Shown here: in pieces, positions 1 to 9,903 of the stretch
Numbering within the stretch: position 1 is the stretch's first letter
Layout of the letters: each line of letters begins with the position of its first letter
NCBI GenBank assembly: GCA_018417955.1
Contig: JACTVC010000032.1
Coordinates: 1-64,000, forward strand
Length of the DNA: 64,000 nucleotides
Reading direction: 5' to 3'
DNA from: Laccaria trichodermophora
Taxonomy: Eukaryota; Basidiomycota; Agaricomycetes; Agaricales; Hydnangiaceae
Notes under the pieces: model-generated
Told to the model about the DNA's origin: nothing
The model's input: only the letters and a program-made list of their open reading frames with translations
The model's database searches: none
Made by a program: the position numbers and the translations under genes

Positions 1-155
1 ACCAGGTCGGCCGTTTTTGGGGCCAGTTTGTAACCGGCCTCCAACCGAGAAGTCTTGTTCGGGAGGCATCCTCTTCATTGTCACTGTATTTTCTTTTCAT
101 CCTACGTCCACCCAACGGCTCCGCCAAGTCCATTTCCCAAAGCTTTCAGCCTTCT

Positions 156-2303
156 TTATTGGCCGAGCTTCGAAGTCCGACTCAGGCTTGTGACTGCTTT
201 CTCCTTGATCGGCCGAACTTCCTGCTTCACATCTGAGTCGGAGTCCCATTGATCTTTCTGAGCTGCTGCTTCTGACCCTTCGAACTTCACTGCTTTTGTC
301 TTATTGGGCCGAGGTTGCTCCTCTTCCACATCGGAGTCCCATTGATCCCATTTTCTTGTGGTTAAGTTGATCTTTTTGGCTGCTTTCTCCTTCGTCGCCG
401 GCTTCCTCATTCTCAACATCACAGTCCGAGTCCCATTGATCTTTGTGTTTTGGCCGAGCTTCCTCGACTGACCCGGCTTTGGTTCCTTTTAAGTTGGCTG
501 CCTTCTTCGTCGGCTGAACTCCCTGCTTTTCCACTTCCACTGTGTCCTTGTGATTTGGCCTTCCTTTTACAATGCTCAGCCGAGCTTCTTCATCAGAGTC
601 CCAATGATCTTGGGGTTTTTCCCCATTCGTTCTTGTAGACCGAGGTTCCCCGTCTGACCCGGACTCGGTGTGGGAGTCCTCCCAACCACTCGTGGATGCT
701 ATGTTCTTTCGAGTCGGCCGAGCTTCATCATCTGACCCACACTCGATCCTTCCCTTCCTTCCCTGCCCAACTAAAGCTTCCTCATCTGACAAGGACTCGG
801 TTGCCGCCCGGCCTTTCCTTTGACCCTTGCTTTTGCCAAACTTCTTCCCTTCCCAACACTATGAACTTGTCGTTTTGAAACTAGAACTTTGATTTTCTGC
901 CGGGGAGGTGCTTCCCGAACCGCTTTGCCCTCCAAAAAGGCTTTGAATCGAAACGCGACTTTGCCTTTTTCTTGACGTTCATACCAAAATTGTAGAGCTT
1001 GACTGACCATCTCCATCGGAAATTTGGAGGGATCGAGAAACTTGTAAAGGTTATCCCCCTCCGAGGTTACTGCTCTCCAAGCCTCGGGTATATGTTCCTT
1101 ATCCACAAAGTTGGACAACTTTGCTCCGATAGCTGTCCAGGGAGCTGATCCCTTTTTCTGCCCAGCTGCAATATCTGAATAGATAGAAAAGTTGGATAAT
1201 AATAAAGGGTTACTTGGACGTACTTACTATAATGCTGGTTCACAAAAGAACGAAGAAGATTTAGTCGCCAAATTCGGACATCACGGGAAGTTTTAACTGG
1301 TGGCTTCGAGGGATCGGGCAAAATGGGCTCCCCATAGTTATTCATCTCCAGAGTCATGGCTGCCCGGCCACCTCGGTGTCCTCCTTCGGCCGAAGTCAAC
1401 TCATCAGACCCATAGTGGTCTTCGTTGTGTCCTCTCCAAGAAGCTACCGTTATTCCATCTTCTTGGAAACTGCGGCCGTGGCTATTGATGTAGTCCTTTC
1501 CATTGCCCAGTTCTTGATTGAAGTCGTAGGTTGAGACGTCCAAAGTGCCATCGGGTTTCAGGTAACAGCCAAATATAAAGACTCGGACACCCATTGTGTC
1601 ATAAATCTCCTTGGAAAAGGCATGCATCCGAGCGGTGCAGTTCTTCACGGCCAACCTACGACAGATTCAGAGAAACCAACATTGACAATCAAATTACTCA
1701 CTTTGACTTGAGTTCGGGGTCCACCCCCTTCTTGTTGAACTCCTCGGCCGTCCTCTCTAACCTTTTCACCTCTTTCTTTGTAAGTTTCTCCATCATTGTA
1801 GTGACCACCCGCTCCCGAAAATCAAAGTGAGTCCTTTCTCCCCCTTTAGGCCGGGTTTCACCAGCTTCATTGGCTTCTATACAGAGCTTGGTAGCCTCGG
1901 TATCAATGGCTTCCTTATTCTCATGTCGGAACACACGTCGGGCGTGCCATTGCTGACCCAACTTCGGCATTTTTTGGCTTCTTTTGCGACTGTGCCCCCA
2001 AACCAAGCCTTGATATCCTAAAAATCAATCAGAAGGGGATTCAATATCTAGACCATGAAAATTAGTTACCTTCTTCACAGCCGTTCTCTCCTCCTTGTTG
2101 AACATCTTTCCATTGGCGAGTATGTCCAGCATTTCTTGCAAAACATCAGACAATATGTTGGCACGAGCTGAGTCACCGGCCTCTCTATACTCATCCCGAT
2201 GTTTCTCCAACAACTCGCTTTCTTCCTTTGTCCAACACCTCCCTGACCCATGGTGCTTGGTTTGACTGTCGGATGGTTTAGGGGATTCGGAACGAGTGCT
2301 CAT
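156..2303 (-). pseudogene. KDZ-element accessory gene with acidic WDSD repeats, frameshifted
   Basis: I read a start at 2303 (MSTRSESP) and at least four exons. Exon 1 ends at 2070 before a GTAACT donor and holds a WTKEESELLEKHRDEYR segment that looks like the start of a SANT/Myb-like helix. Exon 2 contains QWHARRVFRHENKEAI, exon 3 MGVRVFIFGCYLKPDG and a DFNQELGNGKDY segment. Exon 4 carries a basic stretch and then repeated acidic QWDSD or GSDDEAR motifs (six or so copies) to a stop at 156. Three frame breaks are needed to join the conserved-looking blocks: one at a run of six A's (1970-1975), one near 850-870 and one near 360-420. Function is unknown. Similar proteins beside KDZ transposases are expected from its position and style, but I cannot name a domain. 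It is divergent from the transposase, with about 1 kb between starts. Confidence 0.5.
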
Positions 2304-3295
2304 AACGGGATGTATAATGATGGTTTGATGACAAGAGGTAAATGACCAAACAGGTCTAAACAAGGAGTGTTACTTCGATTTGCTAAAAATATCTGTGATG
2401 AGCGCCGATCACAGATTAGCATCATCACGGAACGGAAACGTTAAGGTTGTTGCATCACGGAACAGTAATGATCGGGAGAAACCATCACGGAACGGAAACA
2501 TCAAAAAGGTTGTGACCCTGACGATCATCATCGGAACAACTTCTGTATGACTTGAGGAATACTGAGATAAGAAATATTAAACTACACCTTGAAACTACCT
2601 TGAAACCAGTACAGTTGGGATAGCTGGCACATCTAGGTTAATTGGCAACCATTTTTGCAGAAGATAAAGAAAATTGACCGGACTTAACATTCTGTTTGAA
2701 AAGTGAACATTTTCCAAGAAAAAGAACTGGAGAAAGTGAAGATGGTTCATTCATTGTCTCAAAGAAGCAAGATGCACATGGTGCTTCCGATTTACAGGAA
2801 AATATTGTTTATTGCGACTTATTTTAGTGTTACGGCTATATGTGTGGTTTGACCGGAAATCAATTGCGAGAACATGGGGAAATCAATTGCGCACACATAC
2901 ATGCATGGCTTTACTGGTTCTTGTACCTGGATGTAGTATGAACATGGGTCCACTGCTTGCTTGTATACCATGTCAATCAGAAAATACCTGGTGGCGGTCT
3001 AATGAGGTCAATTAAGTATGCTAGCAATGCGGCCAGGTTGATAGCCATGTGGGTAGTCTGACCGGAATCAAATTCATGCACATACATCTACTGGTTCTAG
3101 TATTAGTAGAAAACCAAACCTACTGGTTGTATATATCCTAATGAACCATTCTCAAGCACAAATTATGTCCTAGTTCTTTTATAAACTCCACAGAAGCTGA
3201 ACAAGCAGGAAATGAGATTCACTTGTTTATATTTGCAGTTGCTATTCAACGGCTACACTTTCCTTTTCCTTTCCCCCTCATTTGAATAATCACCC
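2304..3295. promoter_or_regulatory. Divergent intergenic region with three 30-bp-spaced iterons
   Basis: This gap separates the starts of accessory gene A (minus) and the transposase (plus), so it should hold both promoters. The motif CATCACGGAAC occurs at 2423, 2453 and 2483, exactly 30 bases apart, two of the copies extended by GGAAAC. The regular phasing suggests repeated protein-binding sites. Whether they serve transcription or transposase binding is not shown. Confidence 0.4.
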
Positions 3296-6200
3296 ATGGG
3301 AAGAAGGTCCCACAGCACCACTGGTATTACCCACTATAACAGGCTTGTTATAAAAAAAAATGGAAGGAGGCATTTTCCCTCCTCCACTGTTCCCTCCCTG
3401 CCCTCTTCTCCTGTAAAAAAGCGGAACTGCAGCCACCTGGAAAGAGACAACGAAACTGGAACTGAAGATTTGCCATACATTGAATACGCCCCTCCTCTTG
3501 ACAATCCACCTCACAAAAACGTAAGATTTCACATCCAATATATCCATATACTAAGAGCTAAATTAACTTTGTTCAGTCATCCAATGATTATATGAGGGTC
3601 TGGAAACAGACGAAACGCAATCTATACCTCCATGAGCTTTTGGAGAGGAAGGCTTCAATCTGTGTTTGTACCATTTGCAAGAAGGAGGCGGCTTGGCGAT
3701 GTCTGGATTGCTTTGCCGGCCCCGCGTATTGTACAGACTGCTGCCGGACATCCCACTGCCGAGACCCATTCCACCGGATTGAACGATGGACCGGCATCTT
3801 TTACGAACAGAGCTGGCTCTGGAAAGTAGGATTGGTTGTCAACCTAGGTCACCAAGGTGAACGGTGCCCTCAATCAGCCAGAAACTTGGATACCGATTTT
3901 GACATGGAAGAGGACGGATGGTTTGATCTTGAAGACCTTCCTAGCACTTCGGCCGATCCAAAGCCACCAGATAGGGTTTACAATGGTGGCAGGGTCATGA
4001 CCATCGTCCATACTTCGGGTGTGCATCACCTGCCGGTCGTCTTCTGTGGATGTTCGGGGGCAGCTGCCGAGGACATACAGTTGTTCCGGGTTGGGTTGTA
4101 CCCATCCACCTACAAGTCTTGCCAAACTGTCTTTACCTTTCAACTCCTCGATGACTACCTGCTGGAAAATCTCGAGTGCAAAACCTCGGCCACCCACTAC
4201 TACTCCAAATTGAGAAGAATCACCAACTTTGCATTTCCAAATTCCATTCCGGTATGTTGTTCAAGATGCTATAACCCTAAACTCAAATGTTTGACAGAAC
4301 CGGTATCACGAGTTGATCAGGGCTGGTAGGCAATATCGTAATCTTACCGAACTGGCTACTTTTGGATTTGGACACAAAGATAAGGCTCCAAGACCAGGGG
4401 AGATGGTCTTTTTTTGCCCAACCTGCCCACAGCCCGGAGTCAATCTGCCTGATGATTGGAATGAAAATCCTGAAGATCCAGAGAATTGGAAGTATACCCG
4501 AGGATTTGTAGCCGATGGCAATTTCACAGCAGCACACCAGAAACAGGCACGACCCGAGGACGATGTTTGGCTGAAAGATGGCCATGGTTTCATGACCCGA
4601 AGAGGGCCCTACTTGAGCCACCTTCGGGACGCCATTGAAGATAATGATGTCAGTTTTATCCTTCGAGCAAGTCGGCCGATGTCTGATTCTTTCAGCCGAG
4701 GACATGTCATGAGCACGATGCCATCAACAATAAAAATGTATTCCACCGAGGTTTCGATGCTACAGGAATTGGGGCCATCGCTTGCCTTCGCCACGGCACA
4801 TTTTGTCCGGGCTCGGTGGTAGATTTTCAAAAGGGAGAACGGTATGGCAGTTATCTTCAGGTTGAACCATTCATTTACGAAACAGGCAAATGAACATGGA
4901 CTATGCCTTGTGCCAGGCTCTAAAGAATACCATGACCGGTGAAGAAAAAAGGGTTATTTTTGTCTATGACATCAACTGCCAGTATATGGTGAATTTGATG
5001 GCTCGGATAAAACGTGGTGCCAAACACCTCTGGATCAGACCGGACTTGTTATTGGTATTCGGGATCGGCTTATTCCATGTCCATGGCCATCAAGAAATAT
5101 GCTTTCCAAGATTTGCCCCAACATTCATCCCCGGGGCCGGTCAAACAGATGGAGAGATCTTGGAGACGTTGTGGGCTGTTCTCAACGAGGTCGGTCGCAC
5201 CACCCGGACCATGACTTTGGCCCATAGATCCGAGGTATTGGACGCTCACATGCTAGATAACAACTGGAAAAAAATGATCAATATGGGTATCTATGTTCAA
5301 CTGCTTTTACATCGCTGTTAAGCTAATAAGAGTCAAGTGAGTAGCCTTTGCAAGAAGTGGAAACGAGCAAAACTCGGGCTCTCTGAGAGCTTCCAGGCCT
5401 TGAAGAATTAAGTGCCTCGGCAAGTAAGGAACAGATTCAAGAATGGGAGCAACAGATCAAAACAGCAAATTTGAACCGGGCAAAGGACCTTTCCGCCATG
5501 GACATCTATTACGTCAAGGTCAAGGAAGGTAAGGACCGTTTTCCATCACAAATGCCAGCTGTAAAATCCTTGAATCAGCCGAGACCGAAAAGGGCATTCG
5601 GCTAAAACTTATGACTAAAGAACAGGAAGGCAAGGCCAAGCCGGGGTTAACTGGATGGGTAAACAGCGGTATCAAAATTCAGGAAGCCCAGTGAGTGAAG
5701 TCAGATATTGCTAGATTCAAACATTGAACAATCCAGAGCCGAATTGGCCGCCTTTGTGAAGGCTCAAGGCAGTCGTCCAAGTGCCGATCAGAAGCTGGAG
5801 ATCATGAAACGTCGAGAGAAGCTGTCGAAGCACCTTGAAGAGTTTTCCGAGGCCGGTCAAGGCCATTTTCCCAGCTTGGATATCAATGAAGCAACTATTC
5901 ATGATCCACCGCTCTCGGAGGAGATCGTGGATGACGATGACTGGAGCGATTGCGATGGAGAGGAGATTCCTGTACCCAGTATGCCTGATCGGGGGTATGG
6001 ATCGGCCGAACATCAACAAATTCTCTTACCATCCTCATTCCAATCGGCCCTTCTGCCTACATCACTGGGAGAAGCCAGGTGCATAGAGATAGAATTGAGA
6101 GTGGCCCAGGCAAATAACGCTCTGAGACGTTTACGTGAAGCCATCGGTTACAAGTCATTCCTTTATCGCAAGAGAATTCGAGCCGAGAAATCGAAAAAAC

Positions 6201-6806
6201 GTGTAACTCGGGCTTACGATGCTGTACAAGGATCGGATCGCGATATGAAAAGTGCTCTCCGGGCATACAACCAAGCTCGATGGGCTCTCAATCAGCTCAA
6301 TGCTCCTAGGGGCACTCGTGACCGATACAAGCCGATAGGGAAAAAAGATACAAGGGCACTAACTACGGTATACGATGGCAACGCCCGGGGTCAAAGAAAT
6401 ATTGCTTTGCCATGGTTCTGGAATATGGCCGTGGCGGATGATTCGTTGGGTTCAACTTACATGGAACAAGGTCAGATCCAACCACTTTCATACCCTCTAG
6501 AAGAATTGAAACCAAAGCAACCCAATAGTATATCGGGTGAATTGGCTTAGAGCAAAAGCTCGGTATGACCGTTGGTTGGAAGAGCATACCTTGATCCCAA
6601 ACGAAATGAACTGGACCCGGCTCTTTTTCATCAATAAAGCCAAGGAGTGGACCGGGCTGAGGGACTTGGTGCCAGACAAGCCGGGACATGTTTCCTTTGC
6701 GGAGGGACAAATCAGTATGTGGAAACAGCTTGCCTTCCAGGCCACGAAAGAATTTATAAATGCCGGTGTCATGTGCCAGTCCATTGCATTACCTAATCTT
6801 GGTTGA
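3296..6806 (+). CDS. KDZ-family transposase with N-terminal CxC2 cysteine cluster (frameshifted copy)
   Basis: DNA transposase of the KDZ superfamily. Exon 1 (from 3296) ends near 3521 at a GTAAGA donor. Exon 2 carries the CxC2-type cluster CVCTICKKEAAWRCLDC followed by C and H residues. Later exons give CPTCPQPGVNLPDDW, then FDATGIGAIACLRHG, KGERQMNMDYALCQAL (reading across a splice near 4833-4886), YDINCQY, FHVHGHQEICFPRFAP and GAGQTDGEILETLWAVLN, all characteristic of KDZ. The C-terminal part is rich in charged helices and ends with VNWLRAKARYDRW and a stop at 6806. Two breaks are visible: a missing base near 5398-5401, which puts TAA in frame at 5408-5410 although the conserved sequence continues in the next frame, and an apparent 13-bp insertion near 5692-5704 that adds a stop after EAQ. 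Otherwise the splice sites are clean. The copy is probably inactive unless these are assembly errors. Confidence 0.85.
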
Positions 6807-6840
6807 ATTAGATTATCATCCATCTTTATCCATCACCACC

Positions 6841-7671
6841 ATGTCTTCTACACCAGTACTCTCAACACCAGTACCCCCTGTGCTGCAGGTTGAAATTGAC
6901 TGGATGAAGGATATGATTGAAGGAAAAAAGTTTGAAGCACATTTTGGTAAACGTCTACTGTGGGAGAACCAGCAGGAGTTCCAGGAAGTGCTCGACTACT
7001 GGTCATCTCGATTTAGGGCCATTCACGCGGCTAAGCTTGCAAAGCCTATCGAGCCCGAGTTCCAAATCTCATGGAATGAGTATTATGCGGCCGAAGTGGT
7101 GAGCCACCTGGATTTTTCTGGATCTGGCCGCGACTAACCTTGTTGCTTTGGAAAGGGCTTCATGATTGATAGTATTGGAATGGCCTTCGTTCATGGGCAT
7201 GAGGTAAGCCATCCCGAACGCTTTTTTACTTGCTGACGTCGGCCCCAGTTTGAGGTCCCCGCGTTCCTTAGAAGCTGTATTCAACGTGACCCTCTTCACC
7301 CCGACATCGCAATTCGAAGAGATGCTGTTCGGCCTTCATATCAGTTTCCATGGTGGACGACTCCTAAAAGTTATCCGAAGGAGGGAATCTACTATATGCT
7401 TAGCCAGTCAGCCAAGTGGTATAAGTGGGCTGCCGATGGCGCTTTGCCACTTGTACGAACAAACCTTCAAACATCAACCCTATCACCCGAGGACGTCAGC
7501 CGGCTTAAAGCACAATTGGAGCAAGCGCGGGAACTCATCGTGGAGAAGATTGAACATGCCGAGGCCGAGGTCGATCTCATGACGCGGCAGATTAGGGAGT
7601 GGGAAGATCTTGTATATTTGTCTTCCAAACTTGATGCTGAGAAGCTCAGGGTATGCCAGCGGCCGGAGTGA
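6841..7671 (+). CDS. KDZ-associated protein of unknown function (three exons)
   Basis: I do not recognise a named domain. The start at 6841 (MSSTPVLS) follows an A-rich CACCACC context 34 bases after the transposase stop. Two introns splice cleanly: donor GTGAGC after AEV with a branch-like GACTAAC, then GTAAGC after VHGHE. The joined product is about 240 residues, soluble, with WMKDMIEGKKFEAHFGKRLL near the N-terminus, a WSSRFRAIHAAKLAKP segment, and a C-terminal helix rich in E, K and A (from SPEDVSRLKAQLEQ onward) that could be a coiled coil. It is the only gene of the element with no frame break that I can see. Tight packing between transposase and dioxygenase implies that it is part of the element. 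No signal peptide or membrane segment is evident. Confidence 0.6.
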
Positions 7672-7682
7672 TTCCACATACA

Positions 7683-8879
7683 TTAAATAGCCAGTATTGT
7701 ACGAGTCAGCTCTTCTATTGTTTGCCATTGAGGTGGTTTGACGTCAAGCCTCTCCCCAACCTTTTTATGCCAGAAGTGAGCCAAACAGGCCCGGTCACCG
7801 ACAACGGGACAAACGCCATGTGGCAACACATTGCCAGCCAGGCCCACAAGAGTTCCTGGGTCATAAAGGAGGCTGAATCCGAGCCCGGGCATGTAAAACC
7901 GACCTCGGTCGTACTGGCCGATCGTCAACAACATGTCGAAAGACTCCCTATAGCCCTTTACATCTCGGTGGGTAATTGTCTCTCTGTTTATGATGACTGA
8001 AAGGCCGGTGAAAGGTGTACCCCACACTCCCAGAGCCGATCTGGTAGCTTGATCTTGCAGGCCGTCCTCGGCGAGCTTGTCAAAGACCGCAAATCCTGAC
8101 TCACATAGGTCGGGTTGAATGATGGAGTATATGGCAGAGATAACGGCATTGATGAAGGAGAGTGATTTAAGATAGATTAGGTTACTGGCCTGTTGGATAT
8201 CGGAGGAAGGATGAAGTGGATCGGCAGGACCTTCATGTCCTTGGGAGAACCAGCCGGTGATAAATTTACTATGCCGGTCGTTTTGCTACCGTGGTCGGGG
8301 TGGATTTGATCCCGCCAACTCCCATTATTTTTCCTTTTGGGTTTTAGATTCTCCGTCTGGGTCCAAATCAGTTCCTGGACAGGTCCGAGTTAAAAACGTC
8401 TCAGTTATTGGGGGAAATAATTACCTGAAGGTCTTCTGAGAATAACTTTGGGAAGTACCACAGAAGAATATGGCCGGCCTTGTCGGTTATGTGGCAAGGT
8501 TTATCAAGGTAAGGGATGTCGACCGTCGATGTTGACTGGTAGATCGGTGGGAATCTTGTTAAGAGTCTCTTTTCTAAATCCTCATTGCTTCCACTCTGCC
8601 TCGGTGATAACTCGGCCACGTAATCTCGGACATCCCAGTCAGTTTGATCTGGAGAGGCTTTATTAGCCTGTCTGATACAGCCAGTTGAACATCGGACTTA
8701 CATGATTGATTCCAGGCTTCTTCGAGCATCCTAATGACTTTTTCAACTTGAACTTGAGGTCCGGATGGAAGAAGCCATGTTGGTCTAGCAGGCTGAGGAT
8801 GAATCAATGGCATTCTGGAACTTAGAAGCCGGCCTTTAATGTAGTGAGCTAAATCTTGTGAACATTGAGAGGGAGTCAT
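7683..8879 (-). CDS. TET/JBP-like 2-oxoglutarate/Fe(II) dioxygenase, KDZ-associated (one-base frameshift)
   Basis: Family members oxidise 5-methylcytosine or thymine in DNA using 2-oxoglutarate and Fe(II). The C-terminal catalytic core is plain: WGTPFTGLSVIINRE, then the iron-binding THRDVKG (HxD, codons at 7962-7970), LLTIGQY, LPGLGFSLLYDPGT-like sequence (read MPGLGFSLLYDPGT) and the distal histidine in NVLPHGV, followed by GDRACLAHFWHKKV. Upstream exons give VDIPYLDKPCHITDKAGHILLW, typical of fungal TETs (written here in part as DKPCHITDKAGHILLW), joined to WNQSYQTDWDVRDYVAEL across an intron of about 53 bp. Start taken at 8879 (MTPSQCS), with an alternative at 8942. One base appears to be missing at 8250/8251: the frame reads IVNLSPA and then the conserved WFSQGHE continues in the other frame. 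All iron ligands are present, so damage seems recent. Confidence 0.75.
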
Positions 8880-8942
8880 GGTTAAAAATAAAAATAAAAA
8901 TCCCATTGACTTTTTATCTCCCAAAACATGAGGCCAGGGCAT

Positions 8943-9690
8943 TGTCGTTCATTACGTCGAAATATATTAATTACGTTGAATTTAGGGTGAGAGGGTATTG
9001 ATGGCCTTGTACTCGGCTCCATCTTGGCGTTGGTGCAGCCCGATGCTTATGGCCGGCCGATTCAGGCGGCCCATCAAAAGCGCAGATAATTTTTTTTTGG
9101 ACAAATTCAACGTTACAGGTATGGAATGATATCTATTAAGAGACCCGTGTTACGCCGCATGCTCTTTCATAATAGGTGAAATGGTGTTTGGATAGAAAAA
9201 AACAGGACGTACGGAAGGGTGACCTTCTCCCCATCATCGTCAATGATAGTTAAGAGCATGGTCCCCTGATCACCATGTTAGTGGACAAAATGAAGAACCG
9301 AGGGGATTGCTCACGTCAGGCAACCGGCCTGTGGAGTCCACCGTCGCAAACATGAGACCGCCGCTGCACAGATTGAACCATACACGGGTTCCTTTCTGAT
9401 GGATCATCAGCTGGTTAGACCAATCAATGGAGAAATACAGAACTTACGGGGAAGGGGTTGGGTGGAGGGATGCCCAATAGAGTCCAGATCGTCATGGGGG
9501 TGAAGTGATTCATGTCGCAGTGAGGGGTGTGGGGGAAGATGGGTCCTTGAAATGTGAGAGTTTTTAAACGAGGAAACACACATGTCTCAGGTTAAATTAC
9601 AACCCTCGATCCAACCCTATATCAGAAGCATAAGAATATCTGGCAGATGCCTCGAGGACTCCCCACAAAAAGTTGAAAATGTCATCAGGA
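8943..9690 (-). other. Gene-poor stretch with a possible oxygenase-like coding remnant and a short inverted repeat
   Basis: On the minus strand around 9190-9560 there are open segments with plausible splice signals between them: TPHCDMNHFTPMTIW, then KGTRVWFNLCSGGLMFATV, then LLTIIDDDGEKVTLPYV. The HCD followed by a short spacer and a WF-containing strand recalls JmjC/cupin-like oxygenases, but the match is by eye and weak, and no complete gene can be built. An 11-bp perfect inverted repeat (ACGTTGAATTT at 8973-8983, its complement at 9103-9113) frames about 120 bases upstream of the dioxygenase gene. Confidence 0.2.
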
Positions 9691-9693
9691 TAA

Positions 9694-9740
9694 GCATGGC
9701 CGGGGATTGAACCCAGAAGGCAACTACCATTAGACCATGC
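9694..9740 (-). repeat. Miniature tRNA-Gly-like remnant lacking the anticodon arm
   Basis: Read on the minus strand, this 47-base segment begins GCATGG and ends CCATGC, so the ends pair as an acceptor stem. It contains TCTAATGGTAGTTGCC (A-box and D-arm like) and GGGTTCAATCCCC (B-box and T-arm like). The ends and T-arm resemble eukaryotic tRNA-Gly, but the anticodon arm and variable region are absent. Probably a tRNA-derived repeat or deletion remnant rather than a working tRNA. Confidence 0.45.
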
Positions 9741-9903
9741 CAGATTCCAAAGATTTTGGGCAAATTTGAAAGGACATTGATGGGGACCTGCCCGGGCACA
9801 AGTTGAAGCCCCATGCTCGGGCCTACTTTCTAATCGTGTCCTGGGCCGGAAGTATCCAGTTAAGGCTCACTAAAATCTCCTGACCAAAATTATCTTGCAA
9901 CAC

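Larger units (their letters stand above)
156..8942. mobile_element. Composite KDZ transposon with TET/JBP dioxygenase gene (ends not defined)
   Basis: Four genes are packed here: accessory gene A (minus, from 2303), KDZ transposase (plus, 3296-6806), a small unknown gene (plus, 6841-7671) and a TET/JBP-like dioxygenase (minus, ending at 7683). The last two converge with 11 bases between stops. Association of KDZ (Kyakuja-Dileera-Zisupton) transposases with TET/JBP oxygenases is established for basidiomycetes. I could not find terminal inverted repeats or a target duplication, and the element may extend past the left edge of the window, so the limits given are gene limits only. Several reading-frame breaks suggest a non-functional copy. 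Confidence 0.75.
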
